NCBI GenBank assembly: GCA_017305055.1
Contig: JAFKMZ010000011.1
Location: 5,702 to 69,701, forward strand
Reading direction: 5' to 3'
Length of the DNA: 64,000 bases
Source of the DNA: Lysobacterales bacterium
GTDB lineage: Bacteria; Pseudomonadota; Gammaproteobacteria; Xanthomonadales; Rhodanobacteraceae
Part shown: in pieces, positions 38,745-48,258 of the stretch
How the letters are laid out: each line of letters opens with the position of its first letter
How positions within the stretch are numbered: position 1 is the stretch's first letter
The notes under the pieces: model-generated
Databases searched by the model: none
What the model saw: only the letters and a program-made list of their open reading frames with translations
What the model was told of the DNA's origin: nothing
Position numbers and translations under genes: made by a program

Positions 38745-39716
38745 ATGACGGCCCTGCAGCGCACGGCCGTGGTACCGCAGGATCTGGCTGGGCAACGTTT
38801 CGACCAGGGCGCAGCCCAGTTGTTCCCGGATTGCTCGCGCTCGCGGCTCAGCCGCTGGATCAAGTCCGGCGAGTTGACTCTGGATGGGCGGCAGGCCATG
38901 CCCCGGCAGTTGTTGCTCGGTGGCGAGCAGCTGCGCCTGGATGCCGAGCTCGTCGCCGAAACCGGCGACCTGGCCGAGAACATCGCGCTGGCCATCGTGC
39001 ACGAGGACGCGGACCTGCTGGTATTGAACAAGCCCGCCGGCCTGGTGGTGCATCCTGGGGCCGGCAATCCGGTCGGCACCCTGCTGAATGCCCTGCTGCA
39101 CCATGATGCCCGGCTCGCCGAGCTGCCACGCGCCGGCATCGTGCACCGGCTGGACAAGGACACTTCCGGCCTGCTGGTGGTGGCCAGGACCCTGCCCGCC
39201 TACACGGCACTGGTCGATTTGCTCTCGCGGCATGACGTGGAACGCGAATACGAGGCCGTGGTTCTCGGCGTACTGGTAGCCGGAGGCACCGTGGATGCAC
39301 CGCTCGGCCGCAGCCGCGGCGATCGTGTGCGCCAGGCGGTGTGCGCGGAAGGCGGGGGCAAGCGCGCCGTGACCCATTACCGGGTCGCCGAGCGCTTTCG
39401 GGCCCACAGCCTGATCCACTGTCGCCTGGAGACCGGCCGCACCCACCAGATCCGCGTCCACATGGCGCACATCCACCACCCGCTGCTGGGTGACCCGCTG
39501 TATGGCGGCGGGCTCAAGCTGCCCAAGGGCGCATCGGCCGAACTCATTGCCACGCTGCGCGGTTTTCGGCGGCAGGCCCTGCACGCGCGCAAGCTCGGCT
39601 TTGTCCACCCGATCAGCGGCCAGCCGATGGAGTTCAGCGCAGAGCGCCCCGCCGACCAGCAGGCCCTGGTCGACGCGCTGCGCGCCGATCTGCTGGAACA
39701 CCGCAAGGATCCGTGA
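38745..39716 (+). CDS. rluD: 23S rRNA pseudouridine(1911/1915/1917) synthase
   Basis: Modifies helix 69 of 23S rRNA, at the subunit interface. The 323-residue protein has an S4 RNA-binding domain at about 17-75 (SRLSRWIKSGELTLDGR) and the RluA-type catalytic domain with HRLDKDTSG, in which D139 is the nucleophile and has the same number as in E. coli RluD. The LETGRTHQIRVHMAHIHHPLLGD block follows. The divergent arrangement with bamD supports RluD over RluC. Confidence 0.95.
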   Translation: MTALQRTAVVPQDLAGQRFDQGAAQLFPDCSRSRLSRWIKSGELTLDGRQAMPRQLLLGGEQLRLDAELVAETGDLAENIALAIVHEDADLLVLNKPAGLVVHPGAGNPVGTLLNALLHHDARLAELPRAGIVHRLDKDTSGLLVVARTLPAYTALVDLLSRHDVEREYEAVVLGVLVAGGTVDAPLGRSRGDRVRQAVCAEGGGKRAVTHYRVAERFRAHSLIHCRLETGRTHQIRVHMAHIHHPLLGDPLYGGGLKLPKGASAELIATLRGFRRQALHARKLGFVHPISGQPMEFSAERPADQQALVDALRADLLEHRKDP

Positions 39717-39753
39717 CGCCGCCGGAGGGGAGGATGGGGGGAGAGGAGACTCT

Positions 39754-41685
39754 TCAGATTTCGACCGGCGCGCCGAGCTCGATCAGCCGATTGCCGGGAA
39801 TCTGGAAGAAGGCCGTGGCCGGCAGCGCGTTGCGTGACATGAAGGCAAACAGCTTGTCGCGCCACAGCGCCATGCCTGGGCGCCGGGCATCGGCCACGAT
39901 GCTCTCGCGCGAGAGGAAGAACGTGGTGTCCATCATGTCGAACACCAGCCCTTCCTTCGGGCAGTGGGCCAGGGCCAACGGGATATTCGGGTCTTCAGCA
40001 AAGCCGAAATGCAGTTCCAGGGCATAGAAATCCCTGGTCGTCGGCGACAGCTGGGTGAGCTGGATGCGTTCCTCCTGCTCTGCCACCGGGGTCTCCAGGA
40101 TGGACACCATGAGCAGCACGTTGCGTTCGTGCAGCACCTTGTTGTGCTTGAGGTTGTGCAGCAGGGCATGCGGCACGGCATTGAGGTTGGCGGTGAGGAA
40201 TACCGCGGTGCCAGGCACCCGCAGCGGCGGGTGCTCGGTCATGTTCTCGATGAACGGCGCAAGCGCGAGGCCGCTTTGCTTGATCTCGCGCACCACCAGC
40301 TCGCGTCCGCGCCGCCACGTGGTCATCACGACAAACACCATCAGGCCGAGCACCAGCGGGAACCAGCCGCCATCGGGAATCTTCAGCGTGTTGGCGCCGA
40401 AGAAGCTCAGGTCGATGACCAGCAGCACCAGGCTCAGGGCGATCACCACGGTGCGGCTCCAATGCCACATGCGGCGTGCGACGGTCATCACCAGCAGGGT
40501 GTCGATTGCCATGGTGCCGGTCACCGCGATGCCGTAGGCCCCGGCCAGCGCATTGGACGAGCCGAAGCCGATCACCGTGGCGATCACCAGCACCATCAGC
40601 GCGCGGTTGACCCAGGGCAGGAAGATCTGCCCGATGGCCTCGCGCGAAGTGTGCACCACCTCCATGCGCGGCAGGAAGCCGAGCTGGATCGCCTGGCGGG
40701 TGACGGTGAACGCGCCGGAGATCACCGCCTGGGAGGCGATCACCGTGGCCAGCGTGGCCAGGCCGATCATCGGGTACAGGCCCCAGTCCGGTACCGCGTG
40801 GTAGAACGGGTTGCCGATGGCCTCCGGATTGGTCAGCAGCAGACCACCTTGCCCGTAGTAGTTGAGCAGCAGGGCCGGCAGCACAAACGCAAACCATGCC
40901 GTGCGGATGGGGACGCGGCCGAAGTGGCCCATGTCCGCGTACAGCGCCTCCGCCCCGGTGACACACAGCACCACCGAGCCCAGGGCCAGGAACGAGACGC
41001 TGCCGTGGTTCATGAAGAACTGCACCGCGTACCAGGGGTTGAGCGCATACAGCACGCCGGGCGACTGGTAGATGTTCCATGCCCCGATCACGGCCAAGGC
41101 CAGGAACCACAGCGCCATCACCGGACCGAAGATCGCGCCGACCCGGGCGCTGCCGCGGCGCTGCAGCCAGAACAGGCCGAGCAGCACCAGCACCGTGATC
41201 GGCACCACCCAGTGCGAGAGCGATGGCGCGGCCACGTTCAGGCCCTCGATTGCCGAGAGCACGGAAATCGAGGGCGTGATCACGCCGTCGCCGAAGAACA
41301 GCGCGGCGCCGAGCAGGCCCATCAGCATGATCAGGCGGCGCACTCCGGGCGACTTGCCGCTGACGCGCTGGGCCAGGGTCATCAGCGCCATGATGCCGCC
41401 TTCGCCCTTGTTGTCGGCGCGCATGACGAGGCTGACGTATTTGACCGCCACCACCATGATCAGCGACCAGGTCACCAGCGACAGCACGCCGAGTACCGTG
41501 CTCGGGTGCGGGCGCAGACCGTGCACCGGCAGAAAGGTCTCGTGCATGGTGTACAGCGGGCTGGTGCCGATGTCGCCGAATACCACGCCGAGGGCGCCGA
41601 GCAGGAGCTTGGAGCGCGCGCCGCGGTCACCGTCGGCGGCGAGGTCCCGCACCGGGGCTGGCTGGTCGTGCATGGACTCGGGCAT
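39754..41685 (-). CDS. kup: Low-affinity potassium transporter Kup
   Basis: K+/H+ symporter of the KUP/HAK/KT family with about twelve membrane helices in residues 25-455 and a cytoplasmic C-terminal domain. The 643-residue protein has the family signature GVVFGDIGTSPLYT near residue 33 and LGAALFFGDGVITPSISVLSAIEGL. An alternative start (M5) is possible. It begins 11 bases after the ruvA stop, so it is probably the last gene of yebC-ruvC-ruvA-kup; it converges with rluD. Confidence 0.95.
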   Translation of the reverse strand: MPESMHDQPAPVRDLAADGDRGARSKLLLGALGVVFGDIGTSPLYTMHETFLPVHGLRPHPSTVLGVLSLVTWSLIMVVAVKYVSLVMRADNKGEGGIMALMTLAQRVSGKSPGVRRLIMLMGLLGAALFFGDGVITPSISVLSAIEGLNVAAPSLSHWVVPITVLVLLGLFWLQRRGSARVGAIFGPVMALWFLALAVIGAWNIYQSPGVLYALNPWYAVQFFMNHGSVSFLALGSVVLCVTGAEALYADMGHFGRVPIRTAWFAFVLPALLLNYYGQGGLLLTNPEAIGNPFYHAVPDWGLYPMIGLATLATVIASQAVISGAFTVTRQAIQLGFLPRMEVVHTSREAIGQIFLPWVNRALMVLVIATVIGFGSSNALAGAYGIAVTGTMAIDTLLVMTVARRMWHWSRTVVIALSLVLLVIDLSFFGANTLKIPDGGWFPLVLGLMVFVVMTTWRRGRELVVREIKQSGLALAPFIENMTEHPPLRVPGTAVFLTANLNAVPHALLHNLKHNKVLHERNVLLMVSILETPVAEQEERIQLTQLSPTTRDFYALELHFGFAEDPNIPLALAHCPKEGLVFDMMDTTFFLSRESIVADARRPGMALWRDKLFAFMSRNALPATAFFQIPGNRLIELGAPVEI

Positions 41686-41696
41686 CGGGCGGGATC

Positions 41697-42293
41697 CTAG
41701 CTGCCGAGCGCCGCACGCAAGGCCTTGCGGATGATGTCTTCGGCGCTGTCGCCGGGGGCCGCGACCTTCTGCACCAGGCGGGAAACCTCGGCCGGCTTGT
41801 AGCCGAGCTGGGACAGGGCGACCGTGGCTTCGCCGGTGGCATCCAGCGGGGCGCCGCCGTGGATCCCGGTGGCGCCGACGGCACCGGAGCCGGCCGCCAG
41901 GCGGTCGCGCAGTTCCACCACGATGCGCTCGGCGGTCTTCTTGCCGATGCCGGGAATCTTGGTCAGGGCGGCGATGTCGGCGGCGTGCACGAGCCGGGCA
42001 AAGTGTTCGGTGGAGACGCTGGACAGCACCACCAGCGCCGTCTTCGCACCGATGCCGCCGACCTTCTGCAACTGGCGGAACAGCACGCGCTCGCGCTCGT
42101 GCGCAAAGGCATACAGCGCCGCGCTGTCTTCCTTGACCGCATAGTGGGTAAGCACGGTGACTTCGCTGCCCACGGCCGGCAGATCATAGATCGTCGACAT
42201 CGGGGCTTCGACCTCGTAGCCGATCCCGCCGACCTCGATCAGCAGCCAGGGCGGGGCCTTGCTCAGCAGCGTGCCGCGCAGGCGCCCGATCAT
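41697..42293 (-). CDS. ruvA: Holliday junction branch-migration protein RuvA
   Basis: Tetrameric DNA-binding subunit that holds the four-way junction and loads the RuvB motor. The 198-residue protein begins MIGRLRGTL, with an OB-fold in domain I, two helix-hairpin-helix motifs ([15 protein letters not shown] and [17 protein letters not shown]) in domain II, and a C-terminal RuvB-binding domain ([17 protein letters not shown]). It follows ruvC by 22 bases. The usual next gene, ruvB, is not here; kup takes its place. Confidence 0.97.
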   Translation of the reverse strand: MIGRLRGTLLSKAPPWLLIEVGGIGYEVEAPMSTIYDLPAVGSEVTVLTHYAVKEDSAALYAFAHERERVLFRQLQKVGGIGAKTALVVLSSVSTEHFARLVHAADIAALTKIPGIGKKTAERIVVELRDRLAAGSGAVGATGIHGGAPLDATGEATVALSQLGYKPAEVSRLVQKVAAPGDSAEDIIRKALRAALGS

Positions 42294-42315
42294 CGTGCTG
42301 GCTCCGTTCCGGTCA

Positions 42316-42903
42316 TCAGCGGCGGCGCCGCCATGCCGCGCGCGGAATGCCGGCCCGGGCCAGGCCGGCGCGCGTATGCGCGTGGGCGATGGCGATGGCC
42401 AGCGCGTCGGCGGCGTCCGGCTGCAGCGGCCCCTTCAGGCCGAGCAGGATGCCGACCATGTGCTGCACCTGGGTCTTGTCCCCGCGTCCGCTGCCGACGA
42501 CGGCCCGCTTCACCTCGGTGGCGGCGTATTCGTGCACGTCGAGGCCATGGCTGACTGCCGCGCAGATGGCCGCGCCGCGCGCCTGGCCGAGCTTGAGCGC
42601 GGAATCGGGGTTGCGCGCCATGAACACCTGCTCGATGCCGCACTCGTCGGGATGATGCAGCTCCAGCAGCGCGCCCAACTCGTCGAAGATGCGTTTGAGG
42701 CGCAGCGCGAAACTGGCCTCGCCGGCCACGGCCAGCGCGGTGTGGCAGACGTGGGTGAGGCGCCCGTTTGGGTCCACGTCGATGATGCCCACGCCGGTAC
42801 GCTGGCTGCCAGGGTCGATGCCGAGGATGCGGATGACGCCCAGGCCATGCGCTGTTGCACCGGCCTCGGTGGGCAGGCGCCTGCCGGCGACGGCGGTGTT
42901 CAC
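42316..42903 (-). CDS. ruvC: Crossover junction endodeoxyribonuclease RuvC
   Basis: Resolves Holliday junctions by symmetric cleavage. The RNase H-like fold starts at [20 protein letters not shown], with the first catalytic Asp in GIDPGS. The second acidic residue is in [22 protein letters not shown], and the last ones are near the C-terminus in [16 protein letters not shown]. The best available start is a GTG at 42903, which puts about 22 extra residues before the fold (195 residues in total); that leader may not be real, but no closer start codon was found. The yebC gene is upstream. Confidence 0.94.
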   Translation of the reverse strand: MNTAVAGRRLPTEAGATAHGLGVIRILGIDPGSQRTGVGIIDVDPNGRLTHVCHTALAVAGEASFALRLKRIFDELGALLELHHPDECGIEQVFMARNPDSALKLGQARGAAICAAVSHGLDVHEYAATEVKRAVVGSGRGDKTQVQHMVGILLGLKGPLQPDAADALAIAIAHAHTRAGLARAGIPRAAWRRRR

Positions 42904-42990
42904 GTCAGGCCCAGGTCTGCGGCCACGGGCGCGGGCGACCCATCCACAGTTGCCACCGGGTGCGGGCAGGCCTGCGTGGCGGGCATGTTG

Positions 42991-43716
42991 TCAGGCATTT
43001 GGCAGCACGGCATTGTGGTAGATCTCGTGGACGTCATCGAGCGCTTCCAGCGCGTCGATCAATTCCAGCAGCGTGTCCTGCGCCTCGGCCGGGATCTCCA
43101 CCCGGTTGGCCGGATGCATGACCACCTGCGTGCGGTCCAGGGTCAGACCGGCCGCTACCAATCCAGCCTGCACGCTTTCCAGGTCATCGGCGCCGCACAC
43201 CACGCAGCTTTCCCCATCGGCGTTGACCACGTCTTCGGCGCCGGCCTCGAGTGCCGCCTCCAGCACCTGCTCCTCACGGCCGGGGTCGCCGTCGGTGACG
43301 ATGCCAACCTCGCCGCGACGCTGGAACTGGTATGCCACCGAGCCGCTGGTGCCGAGGTTGCCGCCGTGCCGGGTCAGGGCGTGGCGCACGTCGGCCACGG
43401 TGCGCAGCGGATTGTCGGTGACGCAGTCGATGATCAGGGCCACGCCAGCGGGCCCGTAGCCTTCGTAGCGCAGTTCCTGCATGTCCGCCCCGCCATCGGC
43501 GCCGGAGCCGCGCTTGATCGCGCGGTCGATCGTCTCGCGGGTCATGTTGGCCGCCAGGGCCTTGTCCACTGCTGCACGCAATCTGGCGTTGACCGCGGGG
43601 TCGGCGACGCCGGCGCGCGTAGCTACCGTGATCTCGCGGATCAGCTTGGTGAAGACCTTGGCGCGCTTCGCGTCTTCGGCATTCTTGCGACCTTCTACGG
43701 TCGGTCCCCTACCCAT
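42991..43716 (-). CDS. YebC/TACO1-family translation-associated regulator
   Basis: A 241-residue protein of the YebC family. Members were long annotated as transcription regulators; recent work links several to relief of ribosome stalling at proline-rich stretches. The start MGRGPTVEGRKNAEDAKRA differs from the MAGHSKWANIKHRK of E. coli YebC and matches the shorter N-terminal type seen in many beta- and gammaproteobacteria. Conserved blocks include KVFTKLIREITVA, NMTRETIDRAIKRG, YEGYGPAGVALIIDCVTDN and HGGNLGTSGSVAYQF. It precedes ruvC, the common order. Confidence 0.92.
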   Translation of the reverse strand: MGRGPTVEGRKNAEDAKRAKVFTKLIREITVATRAGVADPAVNARLRAAVDKALAANMTRETIDRAIKRGSGADGGADMQELRYEGYGPAGVALIIDCVTDNPLRTVADVRHALTRHGGNLGTSGSVAYQFQRRGEVGIVTDGDPGREEQVLEAALEAGAEDVVNADGESCVVCGADDLESVQAGLVAAGLTLDRTQVVMHPANRVEIPAEAQDTLLELIDALEALDDVHEIYHNAVLPNA

Positions 43717-44033
43717 GACCATGTACCTGAGCGAACCGGACAAGCAGGCAATTTTACCCTATTTCCCGCCAGGACCTCGCCCCGGTCCCGGCATTGTCGG
43801 GTCCATTGACCAGGCAAGGCGCGACGATCGGACCGGCGGCGGGCGCCCCGGCGCCTGGACTGCGCGTCATCGCCATCCGTTCCGCCGGCGCGACCGGCGG
43901 CTTCGGCATCGGCACCATCGACTTTGTCGCCAAGTGAGCGTCTTCCGACCGTGCCAAAGGTCCCTGGATGCGCGTTCGTGGCGTGTGTTATGTTCGCGCG
44001 CTGCGCAATTGGCGATGGCATGGGGACACGGCC
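43717..44033. other. 317-base spacer between yebC and the Asp-box protein gene
   Basis: Divergent spacer with no clear gene. It should hold promoters for both neighbours, but no convincing -35/-10 pair was found. A 43-codon plus-strand frame from a TTG at 43806 to 43937 ends GLRVIAIRSAGATGG and continues to FGIGTIDFVAK. Its codon use looks gene-like, but it has no ribosome site, so it may be a chance frame or a remnant. Confidence 0.4.
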
Positions 44034-47000
44034 TTGACAAAGAAAACCATCAGCGGTTTCGCACTGGCGGGTTTGCTCGGCATGGGGTCGCTGGCCGTCG
44101 CGGCCGCGGCGCAAACCCCAATCCCGCCACCCGGGTTCTATCCCGTAGCTTCGACGGATGCGGGCAATCCCTACGCGGAGATGCACTGGCGCATGATCGG
44201 TCCGACCCGTGGCGGTCGGGCGCGCGCCGTCTCCGGCGTCGCCGGTCAGCCCAATGTCGCCTACATCGGCTTCGACAACGGCGGCGTGTGGCGCTCGACT
44301 GATTACGGCTCCAACTGGCATCCCCTGTTCGACGGCCAGGACACCGGCTCGATCGGCGCGATCGCGGTGGCGCCGTCCAACCCGAACATCATCTATGTGG
44401 GTACCGGCGCGGGCATCATCCGCCCGGACCTGGCCACGGGCGACGGCATGTACAAGTCGACCGACGCCGGCAAGACCTGGACCCACCTGGGGCTGCGCGA
44501 CAGCCAGATGATCGCCGCCATCGATGTCGATCCGACGAATCCCGATCGCCTGTTCGTCGCCGCGCTCGGCCATCCCTATGGACCGAATCCGGAGCGCGGC
44601 ATTTTCCGTTCCACGGACGGCGGCAAGACCTTCCAGAAGGTGCTGTACAAGGACGAGTACACCAGCGGCAACGACGTGCACATCGATCCGCGCAATCCAA
44701 ACATCGTCTATGCGGGCCTGTGGCAGCAGCAGCAGGGCTACAGTGAGTCGACCGAGTTTGGTGGCGCCGGCAACGGCATGTTCAAGTCCACCGACGGTGG
44801 CACCACCTGGAAGCACCTGACCAACGGTCTGCCCTCCCAGATCGAGGCGAACATCGCCCTGGCGCCGAGCAATTCCAACGTCCTGTATGCCATGGTGGCG
44901 TATGACTCGCCGAAGGCGCGCAGCCACACCACGGGCGAGATCGACCTGTTCCGTTCCAACGACGGTGGCGAGCATTGGCATCTGGCCATCGACGATCCCA
45001 GCGTGCCCGCGGCGTCGCGGCCCAAGCAGACCGACAGCCGCCCCCTGGAGCGCATCGGCGGTGGCGACCTCTCGACCCTTGCCGTCGACCCGAAGGACGA
45101 GAACATCGTCTATACCGCATCGCGGGTGTTCTGGCGCAGCGAGGATGGCGGCGCGACCTGGACCGCGGTGCGCGGCTCGCCGGGTGGCGACGACTACCAG
45201 AAGATCTGGATCAACCCGGACCACCCGAACATCCTCATCGTGGTCGCGGACCAGGGCGGCGTGGTATCGAGCAACCGCGGCAATTCCTGGAGCAACTGGT
45301 ACACGCAGCCGACCGCGGCCATGTACCACGCCTCCACGGACAATTCGTTCCCGTACCGGGTGTGCGGCGGCCAGCAGGACTCGGGCTCGGCCTGCGTCGA
45401 CAGCCGCTCGAACGACGGCATGATCACGTTCCGCGACTGGCGTCCGGTCAACATCCAGGAATACGGGGTCGCCTCGTCCGATCCGAAGGATCCGGACCTG
45501 GTGTTCGGCAGCATGCGCAGCAACATCTCGCTGTACAACTTCAAGACCGGTCAGACGACCTATGTCGGCCCGGACACGAAGGCGAAGGATCCGAAAACCG
45601 GCGAGATGTTCAACCGCAACGTGCGCACCATGCCGCTGGAATGGTCGCCGGTTGACGACAAGATTCTGTATTACGGTTCCAACGCGGTATGGAAGAGCAC
45701 GGACCAGGCGCACACCTGGACCCGCATCAGCCCGGATCTGTCGCGCAAGACCTGGACCACGCCGCCCAGCGTGGGCAAATACGCGAAGGAGGTCAAGAAC
45801 ACCCGCCAGGGTGCGCTCACCGCGATTGCCCCCTCGCCGCTGGACGTCAATGTCATCTGGGCCGGAACGGAAGACGGCAACATCCAGGTCACGATGGATG
45901 GTGGCAGGAATTGGAGCAACGTGACTCCGCCGCAGATCAAGGCGTGGTCGCGCGTGTTCAACATCGATGCCGGACACTTCGACAAGCAGACGGCGTACGC
46001 GGCGGTCAACACGATGCGCCTGGATGACATGAACCCGCATCTGTGGCGCACCCATGATGGCGGCAAGACCTGGACCGAGATCAACAATGGCATCGCGCCG
46101 GGTGCGGTCACCAACACCATCCGCGAGGACCCGCGCACCAAGGGCCTGCTGTATGCCGGCACCGACGCGCAGGTGTGGGTCTCCTTCGACGATGGCGACA
46201 AGTGGCAGTCGCTCAAACTCGACATGCCGGCGATCTCGGTGCGCGACCTGCAGGTCAAGGATGACGATTCCTGCCTGTGTTCGGACCTGATCGCGGCGAC
46301 GCACGGCCGTGGCTTCTACATCCTCGACGACGTGACGCCGTTGCGGCAGAACGCGCAGATGGAGGCCGCACGCGCGGCCCAGGGCGCCTACCTGTACAAG
46401 CCGGTGACTGCGGTGCGCGTGCGCTTTGCGATGAACGACCCGACGCCGTGGCCGCCGGAAGTGCCGCATGGCGACAACCCGCCGCCCGGAGGCATCCTCG
46501 ACTACTACCTGTCGAAGGATGTGTCCGGTCCGGTCAAGCTCGACATCCTGGACAGTGCCGGCAAGCTGGTTCGCTCCTATGCCAGCACCGATCCGGTGCG
46601 CGACCCGGAGCCGGCGCTCGATCCGGTGGCCTTCAACAAGGTGTGCCAGGAAACCCCGTCGGCGCCGGATTGTGGCGTGCCGCTGTACTGGGCCGCGCCG
46701 CCGACGGTGATCTCGACCAAGGCGGGGATGCACCGCATGAGCTGGGATCTGCGCTACAACCCGATCCTCGACGAGCGTGCCAGCGACGACGAGAACCGTG
46801 CGGTACCGCACCGCACCTATCCCAAGGCCAATGCGCCATGGGCGTCCCCGGGTGAGTACACGGTGCGCCTGACCGTGGACGGCAAGACCTACACGCAGCC
46901 GCTGGACCTGCGCATGGATCCACGGGTGCAGACCCCCGCGGCCGACCTCGCCAAGCTGGCGACGCTGACCCAGCAGATGTATGCGGCCACCCAGTCGGCG

Positions 47001-47387
47001 CACGCCGAGTTCCTGCAGGCGCGCGGGCTGCTGGCGGAGCTGGACAAGCTGCAGGGCAAGGATGTGGAGGCACTGAAGACCCAAGTGGCGGCGCTGGCGC
47101 CGCCCCCACTGACGGGTATGGCGGCGATGATTGCGCGCTTCTTCGGCGCACCGCCGGGCCCGCCGACCCTGACCGGCGTCACCAGTTCGCTGAATGACGC
47201 GATGATGGCGCTGCAGGACGCTGATACGGCACCGACCGCGACCCAGGTGGCAGCCTGCGAACGCGCCGAGACGCAGCTGCGGGACCTGCTGCCGAAGTGG
47301 TCGGCCGTGAAGACCAACCAGCTCGCGGCGTTCAACGCCAAGCGCAAGGCGGCAGGCCAGCCCGAGGTGGTCTTGCCGACGAGGTAA
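44034..47387 (+). CDS. Large secreted Asp-box (BNR/VPS10-like) repeat protein
   Basis: A 1117-residue exported protein with a signal peptide (TKKTISGFALAGLLGMGSLA, cleaved near AAAA-Q). It carries about ten Asp-box-like repeats spread over two apparent beta-propellers, including STDAGKTW, STDGGKTF, STDGGTTW, SNDGGEHW, SEDGGATW, TMDGGRNW, THDGGKTW and SFDDGDKW. A C-terminal part follows, with MSWDLRYNP and GEYTVRLTVDGKTYTQPLDLRMDPRV, and helical ends. Proteins of this type are annotated as glycosyl hydrolases, but no catalytic residues are evident and binding is as likely. The TTG start is chosen for the signal peptide; a longer frame starts at 43968. Confidence 0.85.
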   Translation: MTKKTISGFALAGLLGMGSLAVAAAAQTPIPPPGFYPVASTDAGNPYAEMHWRMIGPTRGGRARAVSGVAGQPNVAYIGFDNGGVWRSTDYGSNWHPLFDGQDTGSIGAIAVAPSNPNIIYVGTGAGIIRPDLATGDGMYKSTDAGKTWTHLGLRDSQMIAAIDVDPTNPDRLFVAALGHPYGPNPERGIFRSTDGGKTFQKVLYKDEYTSGNDVHIDPRNPNIVYAGLWQQQQGYSESTEFGGAGNGMFKSTDGGTTWKHLTNGLPSQIEANIALAPSNSNVLYAMVAYDSPKARSHTTGEIDLFRSNDGGEHWHLAIDDPSVPAASRPKQTDSRPLERIGGGDLSTLAVDPKDENIVYTASRVFWRSEDGGATWTAVRGSPGGDDYQKIWINPDHPNILIVVADQGGVVSSNRGNSWSNWYTQPTAAMYHASTDNSFPYRVCGGQQDSGSACVDSRSNDGMITFRDWRPVNIQEYGVASSDPKDPDLVFGSMRSNISLYNFKTGQTTYVGPDTKAKDPKTGEMFNRNVRTMPLEWSPVDDKILYYGSNAVWKSTDQAHTWTRISPDLSRKTWTTPPSVGKYAKEVKNTRQGALTAIAPSPLDVNVIWAGTEDGNIQVTMDGGRNWSNVTPPQIKAWSRVFNIDAGHFDKQTAYAAVNTMRLDDMNPHLWRTHDGGKTWTEINNGIAPGAVTNTIREDPRTKGLLYAGTDAQVWVSFDDGDKWQSLKLDMPAISVRDLQVKDDDSCLCSDLIAATHGRGFYILDDVTPLRQNAQMEAARAAQGAYLYKPVTAVRVRFAMNDPTPWPPEVPHGDNPPPGGILDYYLSKDVSGPVKLDILDSAGKLVRSYASTDPVRDPEPALDPVAFNKVCQETPSAPDCGVPLYWAAPPTVISTKAGMHRMSWDLRYNPILDERASDDENRAVPHRTYPKANAPWASPGEYTVRLTVDGKTYTQPLDLRMDPRVQTPAADLAKLATLTQQMYAATQSAHAEFLQARGLLAELDKLQGKDVEALKTQVAALAPPPLTGMAAMIARFFGAPPGPPTLTGVTSSLNDAMMALQDADTAPTATQVAACERAETQLRDLLPKWSAVKTNQLAAFNAKRKAAGQPEVVLPTR

Positions 47388-47409
47388 CCACCGATCCCGC
47401 GCTGTACGC

Positions 47410-47442
47410 ACCCTCTCCCCTGGCTTTGCCAGGGAAGAGGGT
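47410..47442. repeat. Hairpin repeat / likely terminator between convergent genes
   Basis: Two 15-base arms (47410-47424 / 47428-47442), ACCCTCTCCCCTGGC and GCCAGGGAAGAGGGT, pair with one G-U-type mismatch around a 3-base loop. The element starts 22 bases after the Asp-box gene stop and is followed by TGGGGTGGGGGG. This looks like a member of the widespread CCCTCTCCC/GGGAGAGGG intergenic repeat group and could end transcripts from both sides. Confidence 0.6.
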
Positions 47443-47522
47443 TGGGGTGGGGGGCGCCTGGGCTCGTGACTTCACCCTCGTCCCGATGGCGGTGCAGGCT
47501 GCCATGAAGATTGATCTTGCCG

Positions 47523-48197
47523 TCAGGCCGCGGACTTCGCGAAGTGCCCTGTGCGCAGGAACGCCGCCGTGCAGTGCGCGGCTTCGGCGGAAAACAGCAG
47601 GCCCATGTGGTTGGATTCGATGACGCAGTGGTCGGCGATGCCGGGCAACCGGGTTTCGGCAACCGCGACCGTGCCGTCGTGCGCTCCGTCGAGGTGACCG
47701 AGCAGGTTGCCCAGGCCCAGCGGCAGGCGGCCGGCAATGACGCCGACATCGCGCTCGGCGTCCCAACGCTCGAAGCCGCGCTGCAGCAGGTCGCGGTTGT
47801 GGCCCAGCAGCGCCTCGCCGGCGTGCCCCCAGGCCGCCAGCCCGCGGGCTGCGGAGCTGCCGAGCAGGGGTGAGCCCAGGCAGACGATGCGTCCGGGCGG
47901 CAACGGCACCGCGATGTCGCTGCATGCGCGCATGGCCAGCAGGCCGCCCAGGCTGTGGCCGACCAGGTGCACGGTGTGTCCCTGCTCGCCCAGTTCGCGC
48001 ATTTGCGCGTGCATCTGGTCCAGGATGTGCTCCTGGCTGGCGGCGACGCTCAGGTAGTCGAAGCGGTGGACCTCGAATCCAGCCCCGATCAGGCGCTTGT
48101 CCAGCATGGCCAGCGCGAAGCCGCGCATCCACAGGCCGTGCAGCAGGATGACCTGGTCAGGCACGGGCGGGCCGGATGGCCGGCGGCGGGCGTGCAC
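47523..48197 (-). CDS. Alpha/beta hydrolase, PGAP1/lipase-like
   Basis: A 224-residue alpha/beta hydrolase without a signal peptide, starting at a GTG. It has the oxyanion segment VILLHGLWMRG at about 16-26, the nucleophile elbow VGHSLGG with S82, a likely acid at D174 in AHDGTV, and H197 in ESNHMGL. The short length and SPLLGSSAARGLAAWG segment resemble esterase/lipase and PGAP1-like proteins. The substrate is unknown. It is the gene after aspS in the minus-strand run, 61 bases away. Confidence 0.85.
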   Translation of the reverse strand: MHARRRPSGPPVPDQVILLHGLWMRGFALAMLDKRLIGAGFEVHRFDYLSVAASQEHILDQMHAQMRELGEQGHTVHLVGHSLGGLLAMRACSDIAVPLPPGRIVCLGSPLLGSSAARGLAAWGHAGEALLGHNRDLLQRGFERWDAERDVGVIAGRLPLGLGNLLGHLDGAHDGTVAVAETRLPGIADHCVIESNHMGLLFSAEAAHCTAAFLRTGHFAKSAA

Positions 48198-48258
48198 CCG
48201 TCACGCGGCCCATCATCGTACGGGTGGCGCCGCTGGACACGCGCACGCCGGCACGGCT

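Noticed and set aside
43695..47411. A 1238-codon open frame antisense to the Asp-box protein gene
   Set aside because: The plus-strand product has a signal peptide and repeated motifs; the antisense product is a low-complexity His/Arg/Val-rich shadow.
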